A stretch of 25,783 nucleotides of DNA, taken from the NCBI GenBank assembly GCA_963922715.1, contig CAWUJT010000020.1:1-25783 (forward strand), written 5' to 3'. The notes under the pieces were generated by a model. It was not told the origin of the DNA. It saw only the letters and a list, made by a program, of their open reading frames with translations, and did not search any database. Positions 8,884 through 15,262 of the stretch are shown piece by piece. This DNA comes from CAWUJT01 sp963922715. Lineage in GTDB: Bacteria; Pseudomonadota; Alphaproteobacteria; Rhodobacterales; Rhodobacteraceae. Numbering within the stretch: the first letter of the stretch is position 1; the number at the start of each line of letters is the position of its first letter. The position numbers were made by a program, and so were the translations under genes.

Positions 8884-10161
8884 TTAAGGGCGTCTTGTTG
8901 TGTTAAACTGCGTCGCCTTTTGCGTCAGAAGCGGGTTATAGGGATCTTCTTCACTAAGCATGACGTCACTTATGCGTCGCAAAAGCTGGCGGCGTGCGTT
9001 TCTCGCATAATAACCACCAGGGATTTGTGAGGTGTCCAGGAGAAACGTACGATAGGCGAGATAGGCTTGGCGATTTGGGCGTTGGGGATTTGCGAAAAAC
9101 GCCTTAATGTCCTGGAACGAGATAAATTCGGGCTTGCCGTAAACAGCGCTGCCAAAAATCTTCAATGGCAGATCCCGCCATAACACTTGTTGTCCAGCTG
9201 TGGAGTTGACGGTAACCGCCGAGGTTGCGCCTTTGAGCAGTTGGGCCAATTTACCGCCGCGCACATAATGCACACGGTTTTGCAAACCGTGCTTGCGCTC
9301 CAAAGATCGGATGGTGGCGCGGATCGGACTGCGCCCGTCCTCCAAGGGATGGGCTTTAATCACAAGGCGATGGTGTTTTGGGGCACCGTCGGCGAAACCC
9401 ACGATGACTTTTTCAAGAAATTCTGCCATCGAATTGAAGGGAGAGTGCATCCGGAAACTCGCGTCATGTTCCAGCTGCAAAAGCACAAGATGATAGGGCA
9501 CCCCTGCCATTTTGATGCGATACTGGGCCAGACGACGTTCAAGGCTGGTCCATGGCATGGTCAACAGGCGCTTGAGGTAGAGCAAAAATTCTTCGGTCAC
9601 AGAGATATTTCGGTGGGATTTCAGCTTTTTATAGCCGTTGTTGAAGGTAAGGACAAAAAAGTGGTACAGAGCACCATAGAAAATATGCTGACGCATATCG
9701 CCCCAATGTGCAGGCGCCTCAATAAGATCGCGCTGCTTGCCTTCCATGGCGCGTGACATTTGGTCGACACTTAAAGACATCAGACGCGAATGCCCATTCG
9801 CCCCCCCGCGTTCATAGGTGATCCAATAAGGGCGCAAATATCCCTCTTCGAACACATGCACGGTTAGGCCGCGTATATTTGCCGCGGCAATGGCTGTGGC
9901 GTGAATCGGCCTTGTATCCCCGTATAAAACCAGGTCTGTGATGTCTAATTTATCCAAAAGGGTGTCAATTTCAGCCGGCCACGCTTCAATTGTCTTGCGA
10001 TAGGCGATATAGGTTGACCGGTTGGGCCAGAAAACACGATCCCCTTGGTTAAATCCGACACGCCAAACTGTCGCGCCTGATGTTTGCAACACACGCGCCA
10101 GGCCGTGGAAAAAAGGACCATGGGGGCCTTGCAGAAACAAAAAGCGCTTTGGCTGCAACAT
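8884..10161 (-). CDS. kpsS: Capsule polysaccharide modification/export protein KpsS
   Basis: KpsS is the Kdo transferase that starts the linker by adding the first beta-Kdo to the lipid anchor of ABC-exported capsules. This 425-residue protein begins with the KRFLFLQGPHGPFF motif at its N-terminus, which is characteristic of KpsS, and carries ALYGDTRPIH near 100, an HP motif (IKAHPLEDG near 269), and the VTVNSTAGQQVLWRDLPL segment shared with KpsC-type enzymes. I place the start at the ATG at 10159-10161; a TTG immediately upstream adds one residue. It is the first of three capsule genes on the minus strand and is divergent from ribE. The 96-nt gap before the next gene suggests that gene may have its own promoter. 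Confidence 0.92.
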   Translation of the reverse strand: MLQPKRFLFLQGPHGPFFHGLARVLQTSGATVWRVGFNQGDRVFWPNRSTYIAYRKTIEAWPAEIDTLLDKLDITDLVLYGDTRPIHATAIAAANIRGLTVHVFEEGYLRPYWITYERGGANGHSRLMSLSVDQMSRAMEGKQRDLIEAPAHWGDMRQHIFYGALYHFFVLTFNNGYKKLKSHRNISVTEEFLLYLKRLLTMPWTSLERRLAQYRIKMAGVPYHLVLLQLEHDASFRMHSPFNSMAEFLEKVIVGFADGAPKHHRLVIKAHPLEDGRSPIRATIRSLERKHGLQNRVHYVRGGKLAQLLKGATSAVTVNSTAGQQVLWRDLPLKIFGSAVYGKPEFISFQDIKAFFANPQRPNRQAYLAYRTFLLDTSQIPGGYYARNARRQLLRRISDVMLSEEDPYNPLLTQKATQFNTTRRP

Positions 10162-10224
10162 CAAGGGTTCACCGTTTTCGCTGCAAACTACGCCGCGTCC
10201 CCACGCAGGGAAAGAGCAAAGTGC

Positions 10225-10253
10225 TTGCCAGTTGTCTACAGCATCGATACCAA
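10225..10253 (+). promoter_or_regulatory. Weak candidate promoter for the rib operon, possibly leaderless
   Basis: TTGCCA (10225-10230) and TACCAA (10248-10253) are separated by 17 nt. A start point 6-7 nt after the second box would fall on or beside the ribE ATG at 10260, which has no visible ribosome binding site. The -10 box matches the consensus poorly, so this is tentative. No FMN-riboswitch-like structure is visible in the 98-nt kpsS-ribE spacer. Confidence 0.2.
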
Positions 10254-10259
10254 AGTGAT

Positions 10260-10865
10260 ATGTTTACAGGAATAATTTCAGATATGGGGGGGGTGCGCGA
10301 TTTGCAGCGCCTGGGGGATCTGCGGGCGCGGATCGGCACGCGCTATACCCCTGAGACGCTTGATGTCGGGGCCTCTGTTGCCTGCGACGGGTGTTGTTTG
10401 ACAGTGGTTGATCGTGGCCAGGATGCCGAAGGGGCATGGTTTGATGTGAGTATTTCCGCCGAAAGTCTGAGCAAAACGGCTTTGGGCGATTGGGATATTG
10501 GGTCCGTGATCAATTTGGAGCGCTCTTTGAAAGTCGGCGATGAATTGGGCGGACATATCGTCTTGGGTCATGTGGACGGTGTTGCGCAGATTCTCCGCAT
10601 TGTGACTGAGGGCGACTCGCTAAGGTTTACCTTTCAAGCGCCCAAGGCGTTGGCCAAGTTCATCGCCCCCAAAGGATCGGTTGCGCTGAATGGAACGTCC
10701 CTGACGGTCAATGAGGTTGATGGGGCGTGCTTTGGGGTCAATCTGATCTCCCATACGCTGTCTGTGACAACATGGGGATCCGCGCAAGTTGGCGATAACG
10801 TCAACCTAGAGATTGATCCCTTGGCGCGTTATGTCGCACGCTTGCAGGAGTGGCGCGCGGCATGA
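10260..10865 (+). CDS. ribE: Riboflavin synthase (alpha chain)
   Basis: This enzyme dismutates two 6,7-dimethyl-8-ribityllumazine molecules into riboflavin and a pyrimidine that is recycled by RibH. The 201 residues form the usual two lumazine-binding repeats: an N-terminal barrel starting MFTGIISDMG and containing VACDGCCLTVVD, and a second barrel with GHIVLGHVDG, SVALNGTSLTVNEV and LISHTLSVTTWG. The open frame extends 60 codons upstream, but that extension is basic and unlike the family, and MFTGII is the conserved N-terminus, so the ATG at 10260 is chosen. The TGA stop overlaps the ATG of the next small gene (ATGA). The gene is divergent from kpsS. No ribD lies beside it in the window. Confidence 0.97.
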   Translation: MFTGIISDMGGVRDLQRLGDLRARIGTRYTPETLDVGASVACDGCCLTVVDRGQDAEGAWFDVSISAESLSKTALGDWDIGSVINLERSLKVGDELGGHIVLGHVDGVAQILRIVTEGDSLRFTFQAPKALAKFIAPKGSVALNGTSLTVNEVDGACFGVNLISHTLSVTTWGSAQVGDNVNLEIDPLARYVARLQEWRAA

Positions 10866-11104
10866 GTCGTGTCTTGGTGCGAGCCTCGATCGAAGACGCA
10901 ACCGGCGATCGGTGTGTTGACCTTTTGGAACAGGGTGGCGCGTTTGGCTGGGTGGAATGTCGCAAAGACCCAGAGGACCCGCACGGCTGGCGGCATCTGC
11001 ATCCCCCTCGATGGGGCCTTGAAAGCGCCGCAGCCGCACGGGCAGATGCGCACACCAGTATAGGATGGTTGCGTGACAATATGTCGCCCGCTCAAAAAGG
11101 GTAA
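10862..11104 (+). CDS. Small hypothetical protein in the rib operon, 80 aa
   Basis: I do not recognise a family. The ATG at 10862 overlaps the ribE stop in an ATGA arrangement, and the stop lies 3 nt before the next gene, so translational coupling with ribE is likely. The product is short, soluble, and rich in Arg, Asp and Trp, with a PHGWRHLHPPRWGLES segment near residues 40-55 and no signal peptide or membrane segment. A GTG 12 nt upstream (10850) would add four residues but lies deeper inside ribE. The tight packing argues for a real gene; its role in flavin metabolism is only suggested by position. Confidence 0.6.
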   Translation: MSRVLVRASIEDATGDRCVDLLEQGGAFGWVECRKDPEDPHGWRHLHPPRWGLESAAAARADAHTSIGWLRDNMSPAQKG

Positions 11105-11107
11105 GAT

Positions 11108-11662
11108 ATGGCTGGGATCGGGCATAATTCACACTGGGAGTCGAAAGGGTATCGCGGCCGATTGACCGCTTGGCGTAAAGCCCGCGCGGACCTTCTTCCG
11201 AAAACATTACCCTTAGAGGTGGTCCGGCGCCGCGTTTTGCGCGCCGCAGAGCTGGGGCTCGATTACAAAGCCTATGCGAGTATCCGAGCCGCGACAGGGC
11301 GCGACATTTTGGCGCTGCTGTTTTCCACCAATGCCTTGAGGATGCTCAAAGAGGCCCGCTTGCCAACGGATCGTGCAGCGAAACTTGACACGCTCAAAGC
11401 GTTTCGCCTTGCGTTGACGCAGGGGCGTTTGCAGCCCGAGGGAGTTGCCCGTTTGCCGCAAATTGATGCGGCCTATCCTGCGCCTCATTTTGCCCAAAGT
11501 TGGCACGTAATGTCGGTGCATCTGCGGCAGGCACTGCATGAGACAGGTCAAAAAGGCGCGGCCACAGTGATCATCGGGGAGACCAGTTTTGAAGCCGATT
11601 GGTGCATGGCTGCACGTGCCGCGGGCTACATCCCAGCGGCGCGTTATTTCGGTGCGGCCTAA
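11108..11662 (+). CDS. Hypothetical protein in the rib operon, 184 aa
   Basis: This is an uncharacterised soluble protein. It starts with MAGIGHNSHW, followed by a strongly basic helix-rich region (about 13-60, with RGRLTAWRKARADLL and EVVRRRVLRAAELGLDYKAY) and an ALLFSTNALRML segment, and ends in a mixed alpha/beta part (ATVIIGETSFEADWC). The N-terminal half could bind nucleic acid, but no standard helix-turn-helix was confirmed. It lies between the 80-residue gene (3 nt upstream) and ribB (57 nt downstream), all on one strand. From memory, an unassigned gene at this place is seen in other Rhodobacteraceae rib operons, which would suggest a conserved link; this was not checked. Confidence 0.75.
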   Translation: MAGIGHNSHWESKGYRGRLTAWRKARADLLPKTLPLEVVRRRVLRAAELGLDYKAYASIRAATGRDILALLFSTNALRMLKEARLPTDRAAKLDTLKAFRLALTQGRLQPEGVARLPQIDAAYPAPHFAQSWHVMSVHLRQALHETGQKGAATVIIGETSFEADWCMAARAAGYIPAARYFGAA

Positions 11663-11719
11663 CGCCTCTGGTCATAGAGCGCGCAAGGGGCTATGTGCCA
11701 AGACGAAGGAGAGATGCCT

Positions 11720-12838
11720 ATGTCTGAACCGCTGCCCTTTGAACGGCCTGGTCCTATAGAGCGCGCAAATTCCGATATCATTTCCACAATTGAGGAGATT
11801 ATTGAAGATGCCCGCAATGGCCGGATGTTCATTCTGGTCGATCATGAAGATCGGGAAAATGAAGGGGATCTGGTGATTCCAGCGCAATGGGCCACGCCGG
11901 AGGTCATCAACTTTATGGCCACCCATGGGCGGGGGCTGATTTGCCTGACACTGCCTGGTACGCGGGTAGATGCGCTTGGCTTGCCCCTTATGGCGTCGCA
12001 GAACTCAAGTCGACATGAAACCGCCTTTACCGTGTCGATCGAAGCGCGGGAGGGGGTGAGCACAGGCATCTCGGCCCCGGATCGTGCTCATACCATCCAA
12101 GTGGCCATTGATGCCAGCAAAGGCGCACAAGATATCGCAACACCGGGTCATGTCTTTCCCCTTCGCGCCCGCGAAGGGGGCGTGCTGGTGCGCGCAGGCC
12201 ATACGGAGGCTGCCACGGATATCGCGCGGCTTGCAGGGCTGAACCCGGCGGGGGTGATTTGTGAGATCATGAATGAAGACGGCACCATGGCGCGATTGCC
12301 GGATCTGATAGCCTTTGCCCAGCGCCATGGGCTCAAGATTGGGACAATATCCGATCTGATTTCGTTTCGTCGTCGCAACGACAATCTTGTGCGTCAAACC
12401 ACCGCGCGCCAGATTGAAAGCCGCTATGGCGGTTTGTGGGACATGCGGATTTTCACCGATGAAACCGAAGGCGCAGAACACGTTGTTTTGACAAAAGGGG
12501 AGATTGCGGGCGAAGCGCCCGTGCTGGTGCGGATGCATGCTTTGAATCCTCTGGAGGACGTTTTAGGGGTCGGCCAGTCCGATTTGGCGCAAGCGATGGA
12601 GATTATTGCGACAGAAGGCCGCGGTGTGGTGGTTCTGTTGCGCGACGTCACCTCAAAACTTGATATCGATGGCCAGGGGTCCCCGCAAAAGCTTCGACAA
12701 TATGGGCTTGGCGCGCAAATTTTGGCCGCTTTGGGCCTGTCAGAGATGATCTTGCTGACAAATTCAGGCCCGCCACAGATTGTAGGGCTAGAGGCTTATG
12801 GCTTATCTATCGCCGGCACACGTGCAATTTCAGAGTAA
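11720..12838 (+). CDS. ribB: 3,4-dihydroxy-2-butanone-4-phosphate synthase fused to a degenerate GTP cyclohydrolase II-like domain
   Basis: The N-terminal domain (about 20-225) makes 3,4-dihydroxy-2-butanone 4-phosphate from ribulose 5-phosphate. It shows the conserved DHEDRENEGDL metal and substrate motif, THGRGLICL, REGVSTGIS, and the late PGHVFPLRAREGGVLVRAGHTEA plus NEDGTMAR motifs. The C-terminal part (about 235-372) keeps RibA-like landmarks (HVVLTKGEI, TEGRGVVVLLR, YGLGAQILAALG, LLTNSGPPQIVGLEAYGL) but contains no cysteine, so the three zinc ligands of active GTP cyclohydrolase II are gone. I chose ATG 11720 because AAGGAG at 11706-11711 lies 8 nt upstream; in-frame ATGs at 11693 and 11714 are badly placed. 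It is followed by ribH after 5 nt. Confidence 0.95.
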   Translation: MSEPLPFERPGPIERANSDIISTIEEIIEDARNGRMFILVDHEDRENEGDLVIPAQWATPEVINFMATHGRGLICLTLPGTRVDALGLPLMASQNSSRHETAFTVSIEAREGVSTGISAPDRAHTIQVAIDASKGAQDIATPGHVFPLRAREGGVLVRAGHTEAATDIARLAGLNPAGVICEIMNEDGTMARLPDLIAFAQRHGLKIGTISDLISFRRRNDNLVRQTTARQIESRYGGLWDMRIFTDETEGAEHVVLTKGEIAGEAPVLVRMHALNPLEDVLGVGQSDLAQAMEIIATEGRGVVVLLRDVTSKLDIDGQGSPQKLRQYGLGAQILAALGLSEMILLTNSGPPQIVGLEAYGLSIAGTRAISE

Positions 12839-12843
12839 GACAT

Positions 12844-13383
12844 ATGGCAGATCACGACACTTATCACATCCTGGAGCGTCCCCAGTTTGATACCCCTGCA
12901 AAGGTTCTAATCGTTCTTGCCCCGTACTATAAGGACATCGCAGATCACCTTTTGCTAGGTGCCCAGGCCCAGCTTGACGCCGCGGACGTAAGCTATGATG
13001 TGGCTGAGGTGCCCGGGGCCCTAGAGATCCCAACCGCGATTGCAATCGCCCATCGCCACTCGAATTTCGATGGGTATGTGGCATTGGGCTGTGTGATCCG
13101 TGGGGAGACGACCCATTATGACACCGTATGCAATGACAGTGCGCGCGGGTTGACGATGCTGGGGCTATCTGGGGCTTGTATCGGTAACGGTATCCTAACC
13201 GTGGAAACCCATGCGCAAGCGGCTGTCCGCGCAGATCCGGCAGGACAAAATAAAGGCGGCGGTGCGGCGGTGGCGGCGCTGCATCTGATTGCGCTTACCC
13301 GTCGGTTTGGCAAAGCGCCAAGCAGTATCGGCTTTAAGTCCGACAAGACGATCCTGATGGCAAAGGGTGGGCAAACCCTGTGA
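12844..13383 (+). CDS. ribH: 6,7-dimethyl-8-ribityllumazine synthase
   Basis: RibH condenses 5-amino-6-ribitylaminouracil with 3,4-dihydroxybutanone 4-phosphate, the product of the preceding gene, to give lumazine, the RibE substrate. Family motifs are clear: VPGALEIP at 57-64, which binds substrate, and the phosphate and catalytic segment GCVIRGETTHYDTV at 82-95 with the active-site H91. The 179 residues are slightly longer than the usual 150-165, with an N-terminal lead of about 17 residues before the first strand. It begins 5 nt after ribB, and its stop overlaps the GTG start of nusB. Confidence 0.96.
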   Translation: MADHDTYHILERPQFDTPAKVLIVLAPYYKDIADHLLLGAQAQLDAADVSYDVAEVPGALEIPTAIAIAHRHSNFDGYVALGCVIRGETTHYDTVCNDSARGLTMLGLSGACIGNGILTVETHAQAAVRADPAGQNKGGGAAVAALHLIALTRRFGKAPSSIGFKSDKTILMAKGGQTL

Positions 13384-13850
13384 CAGACGCCAAAACCCAA
13401 GCCCGCAAACGGAAATCGGCGGCCCGGCTTTACGCTGTTCAGGCCCTTTTCCAGATGGAAGCCGCAGGGCAGGGGCTTGAGGACGTCTGTCAAGAATTTG
13501 AAGAAATACGTTTTGGAGCGGACTACGATATCGGAATAATGGAAGAAGGCGATCCTGTCACGTTTCGCGCTTTGATCGAACATGCAGTGAGCGCGCAGTC
13601 TCAGATCGATCAAGCCACAGACAAAGCGCTTGTGGCGAAGTGGTCCATCGACAGGATTGATCCGGTTCTGCGTGCTATCTTTCGGGCGGCGGGGGCGGAA
13701 TTGGTGCAAGGACAAACCCCACCGAAAGTGGTGATTGTTGAATTCATCGATGTGACAAGTGCCTTCTTTCCCAACAGTCGAGAGCTAAAATTTGTCAATG
13801 CGGTGCTTGATCATATGGCACGCGTGCTGAAACCCGAGGCATTTGACTGA
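13380..13850 (+). CDS. nusB: Transcription antitermination factor NusB
   Basis: NusB pairs with NusE (S10) on boxA RNA to promote antitermination of rRNA operons. The 156-residue product has the all-helical NusB pattern: KSAARLYAVQALFQME at the N-terminus, WSIDRIDPVLRAIFRAAGAEL in the middle, and VVIVEFIDVTSAFFPNSRELKFVNAVLDHMAR at the C-terminus. The start is GTG at 13380-13382, overlapping the ribH TGA (GTGA), so translation is probably coupled. A ribH-nusB order is common in bacteria. No convincing intrinsic terminator follows; only a weak AACCC/GGGTT pairing with a long loop was seen. Confidence 0.95.
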   Translation: MTDAKTQARKRKSAARLYAVQALFQMEAAGQGLEDVCQEFEEIRFGADYDIGIMEEGDPVTFRALIEHAVSAQSQIDQATDKALVAKWSIDRIDPVLRAIFRAAGAELVQGQTPPKVVIVEFIDVTSAFFPNSRELKFVNAVLDHMARVLKPEAFD

Positions 13851-13883
13851 ATGATTAACCCTGTCCAGACTTTTTTCGGGTTC

Positions 13884-13909
13884 TTGACATAAAGGTATGT
13901 CATAATAAT
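13884..13909 (+). promoter_or_regulatory. Candidate promoter with overlapping dyad operator
   Basis: A perfect TTGACA (13884-13889) lies 46 nt before the next gene. The best -10-like string, AATAAT (13904-13909), is only 14 nt away; weaker candidates such as TAATCT give 16 nt. A perfect 7-bp dyad, TGACATA-AAGG-TATGTCA (13885-13902), overlaps the -35 box and the spacer, where a regulator dimer could bind. The regulator is unknown. Confidence 0.4.
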
Positions 13910-13934
13910 CTTTGTGTATACAATGGAGAATTGC

Positions 13935-14231
13935 ATGCCCGATCACATCAAATTTCTGCTGACGCACGCTCTTTTCGGTGCTTTGGCTGCGCAATGTTTT
14001 GTTGCGCTTTTGCTTGTGTTGAACGTGGCCAATCTACAACATCTGATTTTTGCCTCCCCGGATGGTGTGATCGCCCTCATCATGCTGTCGGTCTTTTTCA
14101 CCATCACCTTTGGATCGGTGCAAATTGGCCGGGCAGTGATGGCATTGTCATCGGAAGATGATGACGATGATATGGGCGGGCTACCTGTGCCAAAATTGGC
14201 ACTCGTGCCGATTGAAAAGGATCGCTCATAG
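13935..14231 (+). CDS. Small membrane protein, 98 aa, function unknown
   Basis: The product has two hydrophobic helices, at about residues 9-33 and 41-66, followed by a short cytosolic-looking tail that contains five consecutive aspartates (SSEDDDDD). No family is recognised. Three in-frame starts exist (GTG 13914, ATG 13923, ATG 13935). The last is chosen because GGAGA at 13925-13929 lies 5 nt before it. It follows nusB by 84 nt and has its own candidate promoter and dyad, so it may be regulated separately from the rib operon. Its end faces the convergent epimerase gene, with a 6-bp hairpin across its stop codon. Confidence 0.7.
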   Translation: MPDHIKFLLTHALFGALAAQCFVALLLVLNVANLQHLIFASPDGVIALIMLSVFFTITFGSVQIGRAVMALSSEDDDDDMGGLPVPKLALVPIEKDRS

Positions 14232-14239
14232 AGTGAGCG
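14223..14239. terminator. Hairpin at a convergent gene junction
   Basis: CGCTCA-TAGAG-TGAGCG is a perfect 6-bp stem with a 5-nt loop, spanning the stop codon of the 98-residue membrane protein and lying 12 nt from the stop of the convergent epimerase gene. It lacks a U-run on the plus strand and has only a short one (ATCCTTTTC) on the minus strand, so it is at best a weak bidirectional terminator. Confidence 0.3.
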
Positions 14240-14251
14240 GGTCTTGAGCCC

Positions 14252-15259
14252 TCATCCTTTGGCATTCCAACCACGATACCAGTCCACAAAAGCCTGAACG
14301 CCTTCGCTGAGGGAAGTCTTGGGCAATTTCCCAACCAGCGCTTGAAGAAGATGTGCATCCGCCCACGTAGCCTGCACATCGCCAGGTTGCATCGGCAGGA
14401 AATTTTTCTTCGCTTCTCTGCCTGTTGCACCTTCGACGGCTTTGATAAAGTCCATTAAGGGCACAGGTTGGCCATTGCCAATGTTGACAACACGATAGGG
14501 GGCCACGGGCGACAGCGTATCTTGCGGGCTTACGGCTTCATCTCCGGGCGGTGCCGCGATCAGGCGATAAATGCCTTCAACAAGATCATCGACATAGGTA
14601 AAGTCCCGGCGCATGTCTCCGTTGTTATAAACATCGATCAGTTGGCCATCCAAAATCGCTTTTGTAAACTTAAACAGGGCCATATCCGGCCGTCCCCAAG
14701 GCCCATAGACCGTGAAAAACCGAAACAACGTCGTGGGCAGCCCATAAAGATGCGCATAGGAATGGGCCATGGCTTCATTGGCGATTTTTGTGGCGGCATA
14801 GAAACTCATCGGATGAACGGCGCGATGCACCTCCGCATAGGGCATGTCCGTATTTGCGCCATAGGCCGAACTTGTGGAGGCCATCATCAGATGGCGTGGG
14901 GGATAGGCGCGGGCAGCTTCAAGCACTTCATGGGTGCCAATCAGATTTGCCGTGACATAAGAGCGCGGAGCCTCGATAGAGTAACGCACGCCCGCCTGTG
15001 CTGCGAGATGCACGATCACATCGGGACGGAAGCTTTGCACAAGCGCCGTCAGGCGCCCTTCGTCCTCAATCATCGCCTGTTCAAAGGCAAACTTCGGTTG
15101 ATCCAAAAGCCGGTCGCGACGGGCCGCTTTCAGGGCAGGATCGTAATAGGGCGTCATCCCGTCGACCCCTAAAACCTGCCAGCCCGCGGTGAACAAACGC
15201 TGTGCAAGGTGGTATCCGATAAACCCCGCCGCGCCGGTAATCAGTGCTTTTTCAACCAT
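14252..15259 (-). CDS. NAD-dependent epimerase, probable UDP-glucuronate 4-epimerase
   Basis: This is a 335-residue extended short-chain dehydrogenase/reductase. It has the NAD-binding GAAGFIG at 9-15, VIVHLAAQAGVRYS at 81-94, and a catalytic Tyr-Lys pair in YAATK (Y154, K158) with an upstream STSS serine. The RFFTVYGPWGRPDMA segment and the VDGMTPYYD loop are typical of UDP-glucuronate 4-epimerases (CapI/LspL type), which supply UDP-galacturonate for capsule or LPS. Substrate assignment is by family resemblance. It starts 3 nt after the stop of the taurine aminotransferase gene on the same strand, so it is probably cotranscribed with it despite an unrelated function. The kps genes about 4 kb away make a capsule role plausible. 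Confidence 0.87.
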   Translation of the reverse strand: MVEKALITGAAGFIGYHLAQRLFTAGWQVLGVDGMTPYYDPALKAARRDRLLDQPKFAFEQAMIEDEGRLTALVQSFRPDVIVHLAAQAGVRYSIEAPRSYVTANLIGTHEVLEAARAYPPRHLMMASTSSAYGANTDMPYAEVHRAVHPMSFYAATKIANEAMAHSYAHLYGLPTTLFRFFTVYGPWGRPDMALFKFTKAILDGQLIDVYNNGDMRRDFTYVDDLVEGIYRLIAAPPGDEAVSPQDTLSPVAPYRVVNIGNGQPVPLMDFIKAVEGATGREAKKNFLPMQPGDVQATWADAHLLQALVGKLPKTSLSEGVQAFVDWYRGWNAKG

Positions 15260-15262
15260 GAT

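Noticed and set aside
10080..10259. A 60-codon upstream extension of ribE
   Set aside because: It runs over the kpsS start on the other strand, is very basic, and the conserved riboflavin synthase N-terminus MFTGII begins at 10260.
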